This document shows positions 62,601 to 64,000 of a DNA stretch of 64,000 nt, one piece after another; the stretch's first letter is position 1; every line of letters begins with the position of its first letter. The stretch covers positions 10,559,573 to 10,623,572 of the forward strand of contig NC_080715.1 in the NCBI RefSeq assembly GCF_019097595.1, read 5' to 3'. A program made the translations under genes and the position numbers. This DNA comes from Hemibagrus wyckioides (lineage: Eukaryota > Chordata > Actinopteri > Siluriformes > Bagridae). The notes beneath the pieces were generated by a model. The model was given only the letters and a program-made list of their open reading frames with translations. It had not been told where the DNA came from and did not search any database.

Positions 62601-63460
62601 CTTGTAATTTGTGTGTGCTGAAATTAAACAGTGATGTGACAGTTATCATTTCCACTGTACTAAATTATCTGGCAGTTTCATTGCTTTACAGCTTTTTGAG
62701 TGCTTATAGTAGAGGCAACAAAAGAAAAACAACTGCTTGGTCAAAATAGTGTTAAAATATATGTAGACCTTTAGAAATCTATTTCCTGGACTTTCAGGGA
62801 GTAAATAACACTGTTAATGTACATTTTAGTCTGTATTGTTAGTCTTTGTATTGTATACCAGATGTTCCTCAGAATTACAACACCATGATGGTGATATGGT
62901 GTCCATCAGACACCATGGCCCCTTTAAATAAAATATCATTTATTCAAGCACAATCCATACAAATCTCTTGAAAAATAATATGCTCAGCCAAATATTCACT
63001 ATCCAAAACTGTAAGACTGAATCCAGCTCTTTAAACAATGTTGCTTCGTTGTGTTGCCAGGCTCAATCATTGATTCTATTAATAGATATTGAGATGACAT
63101 TGTCACAAGCACTGCAGATATTTATAGAACACTGTCTAATGCTAAATATCAGAGCAAAGTCATATTTCACTAGCCAAAAATACAGAGAATGTAACAATAG
63201 GGGTTGTTTAGAAGGCACTTTGAGATGATGAATGTTAATGTGATTTTGGAGGGAAATGCAAATATGATTGTGGATTCTCTTGGCCTGTTTAGATAAAAAG
63301 CAACTGGAGATTGACCCAAGAATGAACGTGATCTCCTGCCCTGATGGGAGACAACTGCTGATGATTATGAAGACCACCAAGAAAGACGCAGGCCTTTATG
63401 AATGTGTGGCAACAAACGCATTAGGCTCTATCAGCAGCTCCTGTAAACTCTCTCTTGCCC
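13542..63460 (+). CDS. speg: SPEG orthologue (striated muscle kinase), 34 spliced exons, 3' end outside window
   Basis: This is a multi-exon gene. The spliced product is colinear with vertebrate SPEG: disordered Ser/Pro region, five Ig domains, FN3, two Ig domains, kinase 1, long basic linker and a further Ig domain. SPEG is known to act at the triad and sarcoplasmic reticulum of skeletal and cardiac muscle, with partners including myotubularin and SERCA-linked proteins. Exon ends were placed by GT/AG sites, reading phase and family similarity. Running coding length is 8,635 nt (2,878 codons plus one base) from the ATG at 13542, with no stop. The first Ig domain of the long mammalian isoform is not in the window, and the last FN3 and kinase 2 must lie beyond 64000. 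Whether this is spega or spegb is not decidable here. Confidence 0.94.
15168..15229 (+). repeat. (AAAG)n microsatellite
   Basis: About 15 AAAG units in the intron between exons 1 and 2. Confidence 0.94.
16369..17616 (-). mobile_element. Complete Tc1-like DNA transposon
   Basis: A 1,248-bp element with perfect 29-bp terminal inverted repeats (16369-16397 and 17588-17616), flanked by TA at 16367-16368 and 17617-17618, the Tc1/mariner target duplication. It carries an uninterrupted minus-strand transposase. Perfect ends and an intact frame suggest recent insertion. It sits in the intron between speg exons 1 and 2, antisense to speg. Confidence 0.96.
16451..17482 (-). CDS. Tc1-like transposase, intact, 343 aa
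   Basis: The minus-strand frame is open from 17566 (371 aa), but the Met at 17482 ([13 protein letters not shown]) is the usual Tc1 start, giving 343 aa, the normal family length. The N-terminal paired-like HTH is seen in [17 protein letters not shown]; a GRPR AT-hook-like motif precedes the second HTH (ESIATDL...SSRTVRREL). The DDE catalytic triad is present: Asp in LWSDESCF (154), Asp in QHDCAPVH (245), Glu in [10 protein letters not shown] (280). The 34-residue spacing between the last two is the DD34E signature. It cuts and pastes the element in the nucleus. No frameshift or stop is seen. Confidence 0.93.
   Translation of the reverse strand: MGRSQELSEFQRGTVIGCHLCNKSSREISSLLNIPQSTVSCIIRTWKCLGTTATQPRSGRPRKLTERGQRMLRRIVRRGRQLSAESIATDLQTSCGLQISSRTVRRELHGMGFHGQAAASKPYVTKCNAKHRMQWCKARRHWTLEQWRRVLWSDESCFSIWQSDGRVWVWRLPGERYLSDCIVPSVKFGGGGIMVWGCFSGAGLGPLVPVKGTLNASAYQDILDNSMLPTLWEQFGAGPFLFQHDCAPVHKARSIKTWMTESGVDELDWPAQSPDLNPIEHLWDELERRLRDRPSRPTSVCDLTNALLEEWSKIPINTLLNLVDSLPRRVEAVIAAKGGPTSY
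20480..20809. mobile_element. MITE-like element with inverted ends
   Basis: About 330 bp bounded by TACACTCCCAGAAA and TTTCTGAGAGTGTA, inverted repeats with one mismatch in 14. The interior has inverted GTACCTTT/AAAGGTAC strings and no ORF. This fits a non-autonomous DNA transposon; the superfamily is not assigned. Confidence 0.65.
21661..21703 (+). CDS. speg: speg exon 2: 43-bp basic N-terminal exon
   Basis: Follows a strong polypyrimidine tract and TTTCAG. It encodes [14 protein letters not shown] plus one base and ends at a gtgtgt donor in phase 1. It continues the basic N-terminus from exon 1, and its last G completes the Asp codon of exon 3. It is short enough for automated prediction to miss; support is the two-sided phase fit and the dense Lys/Arg/His content. 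Confidence 0.72.
22035..22507 (+). repeat. Tandem direct duplication, about 230-bp unit, with CTT tracts
   Basis: Two adjacent copies (22035-22264 and 22265-22507) share GCTCAAAGTCTAATTATAAT at the start and GAGCATAGACACCCGAAAGA near the end. Each contains a (CTT)n/(CTC)n tract, longer in copy 2, and there are a few indels. High identity suggests a recent duplication, in the intron between exons 2 and 3. Confidence 0.9.
22872..22930 (+). repeat. (TG)n(GA)n microsatellite
   Basis: About 18 TG units followed by about 11 GA units. Confidence 0.94.
24150..24248 (+). CDS. speg: speg exon 3: acidic segment after the N-terminus
   Basis: The acceptor ccggcag and donor GCAG/gtaatt bound 99 bp in phase 1-1, about residues 26-58. 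The start DSETTEDEA matches the conserved acidic DSET-E-D stretch that follows Ig1 in vertebrate SPEG. This anchors the gene 5' end, since both long and short N-termini should splice to this exon. The remainder is Glu/Asp/Gly-rich and looks disordered. Confidence 0.9.
24249..29096 (+). other. speg intron 3
   Basis: 4.8 kb, AT-rich, ending with the ATTAT array before exon 4. Small ORFs at 24783-25058 and 26497-26805 lack splice-consistent homology. I see no element in the middle. Confidence 0.75.
28789..28912 (+). repeat. (ATTAT)n pentanucleotide array
   Basis: About 25 near-perfect ATTAT units, roughly 184 bp before speg exon 4. It has essentially no interruptions, so it is probably polymorphic. 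Confidence 0.95.
29097..29394 (+). CDS. speg: speg exon 4: conserved RHLGVEP segment
   Basis: 298 bp, enters phase 1 and leaves phase 2 (CCCCT/gtaata), residues about 59-157. It contains [16 protein letters not shown] and a [16 protein letters not shown] run ending near YRGRTFSIP. This is one of the best conserved blocks of the SPEG N-terminal region. Read into the intron, the frame stops at once (CTG TAA), so the splice is required. The donor base order is unusual but phase and homology agree. Confidence 0.93.
29395..32554 (+). other. speg intron 4
   Basis: 3.2 kb with the GA/GAAA tract near its start and an A/AAAAG run near 31769. Otherwise nothing recognisable. Confidence 0.8.
29661..29737 (+). 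repeat. (GA)n(GAAA)n microsatellite
   Basis: GA units followed by about 6 GAAA-type units. It generates long spurious Ser/Leu ORFs on the minus strand. Confidence 0.93.
32555..34149 (+). CDS. speg: speg exon 5: large Ser/Pro/Arg-rich disordered exon
   Basis: 1,595 bp, acceptor tttcag, donor TTAG/gtgggt, phase 2 in and phase 1 out, residues about 158-689. It encodes a long disordered region. Landmarks shared with SPEG include [15 protein letters not shown], a [15 protein letters not shown] segment (LDKLQFFEERRRS-like in mammals), a [13 protein letters not shown] segment, a FSTEQLS segment and the terminal RPMSPEL. An internal duplication (TLRK...RP.SPLV at about 33681-33731 and 33801-33854) is noted separately. 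Antisense frames across the exon are shadows. Confidence 0.95.
34557..34618 (+). repeat. Short SINE-like fragment
   Basis: Reads GGGCAGTGGTTAGGGTTTGG, then CTGATCTGAAGGTTGTAAAT and TCAACTCTGTTG, matching the layout of a tRNA-like A/B-box SINE head. It ends about 30 bp before speg exon 6. Confidence 0.45.
34649..34792 (+). CDS. speg: speg exon 6: first half of an Ig I-set domain; GC donor
   Basis: 144 bp, phase 1-1, residues about 690-737. It starts with the conserved [18 protein letters not shown] linker and enters an Ig I-set domain (FEFPLQDTI... EVLLKCII), with the B-strand Cys present. The exon ends CCTGAAG followed by GCAAGT: a GC donor, not GT. A GT at 34797 would break phase with the next exon, so GC-AG is the only consistent reading. 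Confidence 0.9.
34793..35026 (+). other. speg GC-AG intron 6
   Basis: 234 bp, starts GCAAGT and ends AATCTAG. The donor context AAG/GCAAGT is the strong consensus expected for GC introns. Confidence 0.85.
35027..35209 (+). CDS. speg: speg exon 7: second half of the Ig domain
   Basis: 183 bp after atctag, ending CCAG/gtgagt, phase 1-1, residues about 738-798. The G left by exon 6 plus TG makes Val, giving the C-strand Trp context VTWMQNN. It continues with [14 protein letters not shown] and the F-G strands [18 protein letters not shown]. The F-strand Cys is replaced by Val, as is common in SPEG family Ig domains. About 4.3 kb of intron follows. Confidence 0.93.
35210..39522 (+). other. speg intron 7
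   Basis: 4.3 kb. The self-complementary TAA/TTA tract lies at 36696-36843. In mammals an internal APEG-1 promoter lies in the equivalent region; I see no convincing promoter element here. No exon seen. Confidence 0.75.
36696..36843 (+). repeat. (TAA)n/(CTT)n/(TTA)n compound, self-complementary
   Basis: TAA/CAA repeats, a short CTT run, then TTA repeats. The two halves are complementary and could form a long AU hairpin in the pre-mRNA. Confidence 0.9.
39523..39704 (+). CDS. speg: speg exon 8: [12 protein letters not shown] linker
   Basis: 182 bp, phase 1 in and 0 out, residues about 799-859. It holds the hallmark [17 protein letters not shown] and ends in PPAFQ at the edge of the next Ig domain. 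In mammals the short APEG-1 isoform starts at a Met within the equivalent exon. Here the matching stretch ([16 protein letters not shown]) has no Met. The only in-exon Met codons are the ones before DISSP and DFVGS. Confidence 0.93.
39807..39895 (+). CDS. speg: speg exon 9: Ig domain, A-C strands
   Basis: 89 bp after ttccag, ending CTACTG/gtaggt, phase 0 in and 2 out, residues 860-888. It encodes [20 protein letters not shown] and GQPKPMLYW. The C-strand Trp codon is split by the intron. This corresponds to the Ig domain that makes up mammalian APEG-1. Only 102 bp of intron separates it from exon 8. Confidence 0.93.
39896..40972 (+). other. speg intron 9
   Basis: 1.1 kb, AT-rich, no element or exon recognised. 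Confidence 0.8.
40973..41148 (+). CDS. speg: speg exon 10: Ig domain, C'-G strands
   Basis: 176 bp after aatctag, ending AAAG/gtgagg, phase 2 in and 1 out, residues about 889-947. It completes the APEG-1-type Ig domain. The F-strand reads [15 protein letters not shown] with its Cys intact, followed by [11 protein letters not shown]. An internal T-rich tract precedes the acceptor. Confidence 0.95.
41988..42590 (+). mobile_element. Decayed Tc1-like derivative with nested insertion
   Basis: Starts after TA (41986-41987) with a Tc1-type end, CACTATATGGACAAAGGTTT. After about 140 bp the sequence is interrupted by another repeat (about 42126-42361). It then resumes with Tc1-type sequence (CAGCCACAAGAG, then GTGCACAGGGACACTGTCATG and an ACAGTTTGGAGAAG stretch). 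The right inverted end is not recognisable. It is a third Tc1 lineage in this gene, defective and older than the insertions next to it. Confidence 0.72.
42126..42361 (+). repeat. Dispersed repeat nested in Tc1 derivative, AATTG-type tail
   Basis: A segment with AGCTGCTTTGAGACATTG, then GCGCTATACAAATAAAATTA, ending in short AATTG-like repeats. The same tail type occurs at about 4110-4178. The ends suggest a SINE or LINE 3' tail common in fish genomes; family assignment is from memory. It splits the flanking Tc1-like sequence, so it inserted later. Confidence 0.6.
42605..42861 (+). mobile_element. tRNA-derived SINE with perfect 15-bp target duplication
   Basis: A 257-bp insertion flanked by GTGATTTGTGCTTGC at 42590-42604 and again at 42862-42876. 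It holds Pol III-type promoter boxes: an A box (TGGTCCAGCGG) and a B box (GGTTTGATTCC). The body includes AGTTAACTCTCAGTGCCGGT and GGAAGGGCATCCGGCGTAAA, and the tail is about 12 A residues. The perfect duplication and A tail show recent LINE-mediated retroposition. Confidence 0.9.
43066..43312 (+). repeat. Composite SINE/LINE-tail repeat
   Basis: A patchwork of motifs frequent in fish repeats: CACAGTGGTGCAGCTGGTAG, CACCCAGTGATCCTGGGATA, GCCTCCAGATTCT, then GAAGGTCATGAGTTCCAATC, GGCCCCTGAGCAATGTCCTT and CTGCCAAATGCTGCAAATGT. It looks like one degraded tRNA-type SINE next to another. No target duplication was found. Confidence 0.55.
43906..44166 (+). CDS. speg: speg exon 11: near-complete Ig domain
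   Basis: 261 bp, phase 1-1, residues about 948-1034. A whole Ig fold lies in one exon: [49 protein letters not shown] and [16 protein letters not shown]. Both core cysteines and the Trp are present. The LIQPALL and KMHFDGK strings are strongly conserved in SPEG. Confidence 0.96.
44480..44638 (+). CDS. speg: speg exon 12: Ig domain start
   Basis: 159 bp, phase 1-1, residues about 1035-1087. It finishes the G-strand of the previous Ig and opens the next: [38 protein letters not shown]. The donor is TTCG/gtaaga. It is separated from exon 13 by only 88 bp, one of the shortest introns of the gene. Confidence 0.96.
44727..44916 (+). CDS. speg: speg exon 13: Ig domain end
   Basis: 190 bp after tttccag, phase 1 in and 2 out, residues about 1088-1150. 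It contains [30 protein letters not shown] and ends [10 protein letters not shown] plus AT before gtaaac. The F-strand Cys is replaced (YTVVA). Read on without splicing, the frame hits TAA directly after ATG, so the AT/gtaaac donor is needed for the Met codon formed with exon 14. Confidence 0.95.
44917..45800 (+). other. speg intron 13
   Basis: 884 bp, AT-rich, no element recognised. Intron 11 (44167-44479, 313 bp) is likewise empty. Confidence 0.8.
45801..46030 (+). CDS. speg: speg exon 14: [10 protein letters not shown] linker and Ig domain start
   Basis: 230 bp after cccattag, phase 2 in and 1 out, residues about 1151-1227. It encodes [19 protein letters not shown] and then [42 protein letters not shown]. 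The [10 protein letters not shown] and [11 protein letters not shown] strings are near-invariant SPEG signatures. Confidence 0.96.
46279..46398 (+). CDS. speg: speg exon 15: Ig domain end
   Basis: 120 bp after ctgcag, phase 1-1, residues about 1228-1267. It reads [26 protein letters not shown] and ends [11 protein letters not shown]. The F-strand lacks the canonical Cys (YKSVI), as in SPEG generally. The donor is ACAG/gtgaga. Confidence 0.95.
46399..47510 (+). other. speg intron 15
   Basis: 1.1 kb without recognisable features. The next intron (47616-48138, 523 bp) is also featureless. Confidence 0.8.
47511..47615 (+). CDS. speg: speg exon 16: FN3 domain start
   Basis: 105 bp after ttttgcag, phase 1-1, residues about 1268-1302. 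It starts [25 protein letters not shown], the A-B strands of a fibronectin type III domain with its Pro-rich lead and core Trp. The donor is ATTG/gtactc. Confidence 0.94.
48139..48345 (+). CDS. speg: speg exon 17: FN3 domain end
   Basis: 207 bp after gttccag, phase 1-1, residues about 1303-1371. It encodes the rest of the FN3 fold: [56 protein letters not shown]. The Leu-X-Tyr-X-Val and Tyr-X-Phe-Arg patterns are FN3 core positions. Confidence 0.95.
48430..48553 (+). CDS. speg: speg exon 18: Ig domain start
   Basis: 124 bp after ctgcag, phase 1 in and 2 out, residues about 1372-1412. It encodes [38 protein letters not shown]. The B-strand has Thr/Val (ITVTL) where most Ig domains have Cys, as in SPEG of other vertebrates. 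It ends AAGAT/gtgagt, with the Met codon split. Confidence 0.94.
48554..49760 (+). other. speg intron 18
   Basis: 1.2 kb holding the older SINE copy (49323-49536); otherwise featureless. Confidence 0.8.
49323..49536 (+). mobile_element. Second, older copy of the same SINE
   Basis: Shares the body of the 42605 copy (GATTAACTCTTAGTGCCGGT, GGAAGGGCATCTATTGTAAA) and extends to AATCCGCTGTGGTGAC. A degenerate B box (GGTTTGTTTCC) is visible. It is flanked by TTCTGTATATAGTTA (ending 49322) and TTCTATATATAGTTA (ending 49550), a 15-bp duplication with one mismatch, so it is older than the first copy. It lies in the intron between exons 18 and 19. Confidence 0.82.
49761..49933 (+). CDS. speg: speg exon 19: Ig domain end lacking canonical Cys
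   Basis: 173 bp after tttatcag, phase 2 in and 1 out, residues about 1413-1470. It reads [49 protein letters not shown]. The F-strand codon at the expected Cys is TTC (Phe). With exon 18 this Ig fold has neither core cysteine. The frame is intact and the PDDDQ stretch fits SPEG, so it is a substituted domain, not a pseudo-exon. Confidence 0.93.
50080..50192 (+). CDS. speg: speg exon 20: Ig domain start before kinase 1
   Basis: 113 bp after ctccag, phase 1 in and 0 out, residues 1471-1508. It encodes [20 protein letters not shown] and [17 protein letters not shown]. In mammalian SPEG this is the Ig domain just N-terminal to kinase 1. TTA-repeat DNA follows directly after the donor. Confidence 0.95.
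50193..51029 (+). other. speg intron 20
   Basis: 837 bp: a TTA tract, then a pyrimidine-rich stretch (about 50575-50660). No exon. Confidence 0.8.
50217..50345 (+). repeat. (TTA)n-rich low-complexity tract
   Basis: TTA and TTTA repeats starting about 25 bp after the exon 20 donor. They keep an ORF open past the exon, which is spurious. Confidence 0.9.
51030..51198 (+). CDS. speg: speg exon 21: Ig domain end before kinase 1
   Basis: 169 bp after tttttcag, phase 0 in and 1 out, residues 1509-1564. It encodes [56 protein letters not shown]. The F-strand Cys is present. The donor is GCTA/gtacgg, followed directly by the AT-rich tandem array. Confidence 0.95.
51310..52078 (+). repeat. AT-rich tandem array with higher-order period of about 305 bp
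   Basis: Units of about 100 bp carry TTTCTGATTATTTCAATTAA, then TCTAAAAATCATTTTTATTA and GCTGTTA...TCTCTGT. Variants alternate: TTTTATATTTCATTTC at 51461 recurs at 51766, 305 bp on, and the next variants follow in the same order. It fills most of the intron between the last pre-kinase Ig exon (51198) and the first kinase exon (52142). Confidence 0.88.
52142..52241 (+). CDS. speg: speg exon 22: kinase 1, start of the glycine loop
   Basis: 100 bp after tctgtag, phase 1 in and 2 out, residues about 1565-1597. It has an acidic linker (DDPMEDEES), then [14 protein letters not shown], the first strand of the protein kinase fold. The glycine-rich loop is split: the first Gly (1597) is here and the rest comes from exon 23. 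Confidence 0.95.
52242..54628 (+). other. speg intron 22, within kinase 1
   Basis: 2.4 kb with (CA)n at 52975-53001 and the TG/GAGT/GA tract. No exon or element recognised. Confidence 0.8.
53491..53607 (+). repeat. (TG)n(GAGT)n(GA)n compound microsatellite
   Basis: TG, GAGT and GA runs in the intron between exons 22 and 23. Confidence 0.92.
54629..54829 (+). CDS. speg: speg exon 23: kinase 1 N-lobe
   Basis: 201 bp after gttccag, phase 2-2, residues about 1598-1664. It completes the glycine loop (G-R-G-A-F-S) and carries the ATP-anchoring Lys in EYAAKFIS (about K1619) and the helix C Glu in ALREMNIL (about E1634). It ends AVIIITE at the hinge plus AT before gtatcc. Reading on past the donor gives a stop shortly after. 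Confidence 0.96.
54830..55840 (+). other. speg intron 23
   Basis: 1.0 kb, holds one short repeat fragment (55309-55385). It ends with two AG acceptors 10 nt apart. Confidence 0.8.
55309..55385 (+). repeat. Short repeat fragment (CATTTGGCAGA type)
   Basis: Repeated TACATT followed by TTCTGGCATTTGGCAGATTC matches the 3' part of the SINE-like repeat seen inverted in sense at about 43275-43312. It lies in the intron between exons 23 and 24. Confidence 0.45.
55841..55898 (+). CDS. speg: speg exon 24: kinase 1 hinge/helix D, 58 bp
   Basis: 58 bp, phase 2 in and 0 out, residues 1665-1684: (I)[19 protein letters not shown], matching the C-x-E-E-L-L-x-R segment of SPEG kinase 1. Two AG acceptors lie 10 nt apart (ending 55830 and 55840). 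Only the second keeps the frame; the first would insert a TGA at the third codon. Confidence 0.92.
56121..56198 (+). CDS. speg: speg exon 25: kinase 1 catalytic loop
   Basis: 78 bp after tcatag, phase 0-0, residues 1685-1710: [16 protein letters not shown] and then ILHLDIK. The catalytic Asp (about 1708) is present; the HRD Arg is Leu, which is normal in MLCK-type kinases. The donor is AAG/gtgagt. Confidence 0.96.
56199..57324 (+). other. speg intron 25
   Basis: 1.1 kb, about half of it the deleted Tc1-like element; otherwise featureless. Confidence 0.85.
56488..57025 (+). mobile_element. Internally deleted Tc1-like element, copy 2
   Basis: 538 bp, flanked by TA (56486-56487, 57026-57027), in the intron between kinase exons 25 and 26. 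It is colinear with the copy at 2872. A plus-strand frame at 56685-56885 retains the HTH region ([19 protein letters not shown]) and a GHGRPKL AT-hook-like motif; the DDE catalytic half is absent. The ends have diverged at the outermost bases. Confidence 0.87.
57325..57497 (+). CDS. speg: speg exon 26: kinase 1 DFG to APE
   Basis: 173 bp after tcctag, phase 0 in and 2 out, residues 1711-1767. It has PDNIL (Asn 1713, Mg binding), [10 protein letters not shown] with the DFG Asp at about 1728 (57376-57378), [12 protein letters not shown] with the APE Glu at about 1754, and ATDI before the split Trp. Catalytic residues are complete, so kinase 1 is predicted active. Confidence 0.96.
57593..57619 (+). 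CDS. speg: speg exon 27: 27-bp micro-exon in helix F
   Basis: 27 bp between ccccag and gtaggt, phase 2-2, residues about 1768-1776: (W)PVGVLTYL(C). It bridges DI-W in exon 26 to C-LTG in exon 28, restoring the DIW-x-VGV-x-x-x-L-C-LTG helix F motif. Skipping would keep frame but delete nine residues of the kinase core. Both split codons and homology support it. Confidence 0.93.
57785..57937 (+). CDS. speg: speg exon 28: kinase 1 C-lobe
   Basis: 153 bp after tatttag, phase 2-2, residues about 1777-1827. It reads [28 protein letters not shown] and [13 protein letters not shown]. This covers the C-lobe SPF-x-GEN-D motif and the region up to the conserved Arg. The donor is CT/gtgagt. Confidence 0.96.
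58050..58092 (+). CDS. speg: speg exon 29: kinase 1 HPWFK end, 43 bp
   Basis: 43 bp after ccacag, phase 2 in and 0 out, residues about 1828-1842: [15 protein letters not shown]. The R-P-x-A-x-E-x-L-x-HPWF block is the standard end of subdomain XI in MLCK-like kinases. Confidence 0.95.
58093..58614 (+). other. speg intron 29
   Basis: 522 bp, AT-rich, nothing recognised. The intron between exons 31 and 32 (61392-61661, 270 bp) is also empty. Confidence 0.8.
58615..58683 (+). CDS. speg: speg exon 30: segment just after kinase 1
   Basis: 69 bp after ttttcag, phase 0-0, residues 1843-1865: [20 protein letters not shown] and KWQ. This is the C-terminal tail helix of the kinase domain, with the conserved L-K-x-F-L-x-R-R-x-W-Q pattern seen in SPEG and MLCK relatives. 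Confidence 0.95.
58787..61391 (+). CDS. speg: speg exon 31: giant inter-kinase linker exon
   Basis: 2,605 bp after ttgcag, ending AAAA/gtatgt, phase 0 in and 1 out, residues 1866-2733. It starts [19 protein letters not shown], continuous with RRKWQ, and has [20 protein letters not shown]. There are many basophilic Ser motifs (RRGSS twice within about 40 codons, [24 protein letters not shown]). Later come a conserved [12 protein letters not shown] block, a Pro/Thr-rich segment, [36 protein letters not shown] and [12 protein letters not shown]. It is highly charged and likely disordered, a phosphorylation-rich linker. Antisense frames are shadows. Confidence 0.96.
61662..61811 (+). CDS. speg: speg exon 32: Arg-rich linker
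   Basis: 150 bp after ctccaag, phase 1-1, residues about 2734-2783. It reads [29 protein letters not shown] and [12 protein letters not shown]. In SPEG this corresponds to the R-x-R-W-G-x-S-R-x-R-K-D-K segment just before the Ig domain that follows the linker. The donor is TCAG/gtactt. Confidence 0.94.
62020..62136 (+). CDS. speg: speg exon 33: post-linker Ig domain start
   Basis: 117 bp after tcatag, phase 1-1, residues about 2784-2822. It encodes [20 protein letters not shown] and [19 protein letters not shown], with B-strand Cys and C-strand Trp. The [10 protein letters not shown] string is a SPEG signature. Confidence 0.96.
62137..63292 (+). other. speg intron 33
   Basis: 1.2 kb, AT-rich, with short TA-rich runs near 62450. 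No element or exon recognised. Confidence 0.8.
63293..63460 (+). CDS. speg: speg exon 34: post-linker Ig domain end (last exon in window)
   Basis: 168 bp after tttag, ending GCCC/gtgagt, phase 1-1, residues about 2823-2878. It reads [47 protein letters not shown]. The domain is complete with its Cys pair. The phase-1 donor shows the gene continues past the window. Confidence 0.95.
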
Positions 63461-64000
63461 GTGAGTACATGCAAAACAATCATATGTATGTGTGTGGTGG
63501 GTCAACCACTGAAGCTGTCCCTTAGCTTAGGCTCCATAGGAAGAGGATCAGGAAGGTTGAATAGACCTGTGTATCATATGCAACTTTAGTAAAATGGTTA
63601 GGTCTTAGGAGCTTTTGCAGACAATTTCTTATATGTAGCCTGGTTGTTACTTTCATTCTTGCAGGTTTGATAAGATGTTGCATTACTCAAACACACAAAG
63701 AGGAAAAAAAGGAAAACATGTTAACTCAGTTTAGTGTATAGCAAAGATCTTAAGGCAAAATAGTAAATATTTCATTAGAATGAGTTATAGTTTAATTATG
63801 CATTACAGCTGTTTATATTTCATAGATTGTGTGTGTGTGTGTGTGTGCATGTGTGTGTGTGTGTTTCATCTGGAGCCCTATTACAAATCACCATATATAA
63901 TCACTGTCTACTTTATAAGGAATAACTGTAACACCTGGACATTCATTCGGTGATCTAAACAGCCAGTTCAGTGGCAGCAGCACACTTGAAAAATGTCATG
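63461..64000 (+). other. speg intron 34, running off the window
   Basis: 540 bp with a TG microsatellite. No acceptor plus FN3-like exon is seen, so the next exon lies further right. Confidence 0.8.
63827..63863 (+). repeat. (TG)n microsatellite
   Basis: About 17 TG units with one CA interruption. Confidence 0.93.

Overview
The window is vertebrate nuclear DNA, almost certainly from a teleost fish. It has long AT-rich introns with GT-AG splice sites, many microsatellites, several lineages of Tc1/mariner elements, and tRNA-derived SINEs of the kind found in fish genomes. Repeat flavour suggests an ostariophysan, perhaps a catfish, but that is inference and the species cannot be fixed from the sequence.

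One gene dominates: the plus-strand orthologue of SPEG (striated muscle preferentially expressed protein kinase), a giant kinase of the myosin light chain kinase/obscurin/titin group. I reconstructed 34 coding exons between 13542 and 63460. Reading phase is compatible across all 33 junctions and gives about 2,878 residues. The 3' part of the gene (the distal FN3 and second kinase known in SPEG) lies beyond the right edge. Teleosts carry two paralogues (spega and spegb) and I cannot say which this is.

Layout. Positions 1-13300 hold no recognisable exon, only repeats and transposon relics; this is either upstream DNA or the first intron of a longer isoform. Two short exons (13542-13574 and 21661-21703) encode a basic alternative N-terminus that stands where the first Ig domain of the long mammalian isoform would be. 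Exons at 24150, 29097 and 32555 encode a disordered Ser/Pro/Arg-rich region. From 34649 to 51198 the exons encode five Ig domains, one FN3 domain and two more Ig domains. From 52142 to 58683 nine exons encode the first kinase domain, with all catalytic residues present. A 2.6-kb exon (58787-61391) encodes the long basic, Ser-rich inter-kinase linker, and exons up to 63460 carry the next Ig domain.

Mobile DNA within the introns includes a complete Tc1-like transposon with perfect terminal repeats and an uninterrupted DD34E transposase (16369-17616). There are two internally deleted sister elements (2872-3395 and 56488-57025), a nested Tc1 derivative (from 41988), and two SINE copies with target-site duplications (42605-42861 and 49323-49536). 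There are also several MITE-like repeats, a 230-bp tandem duplication (22035-22507) and an AT-rich higher-order tandem array (about 51310-52078). I found no prokaryote-type system, CRISPR array, tRNA gene or second host protein-coding gene.
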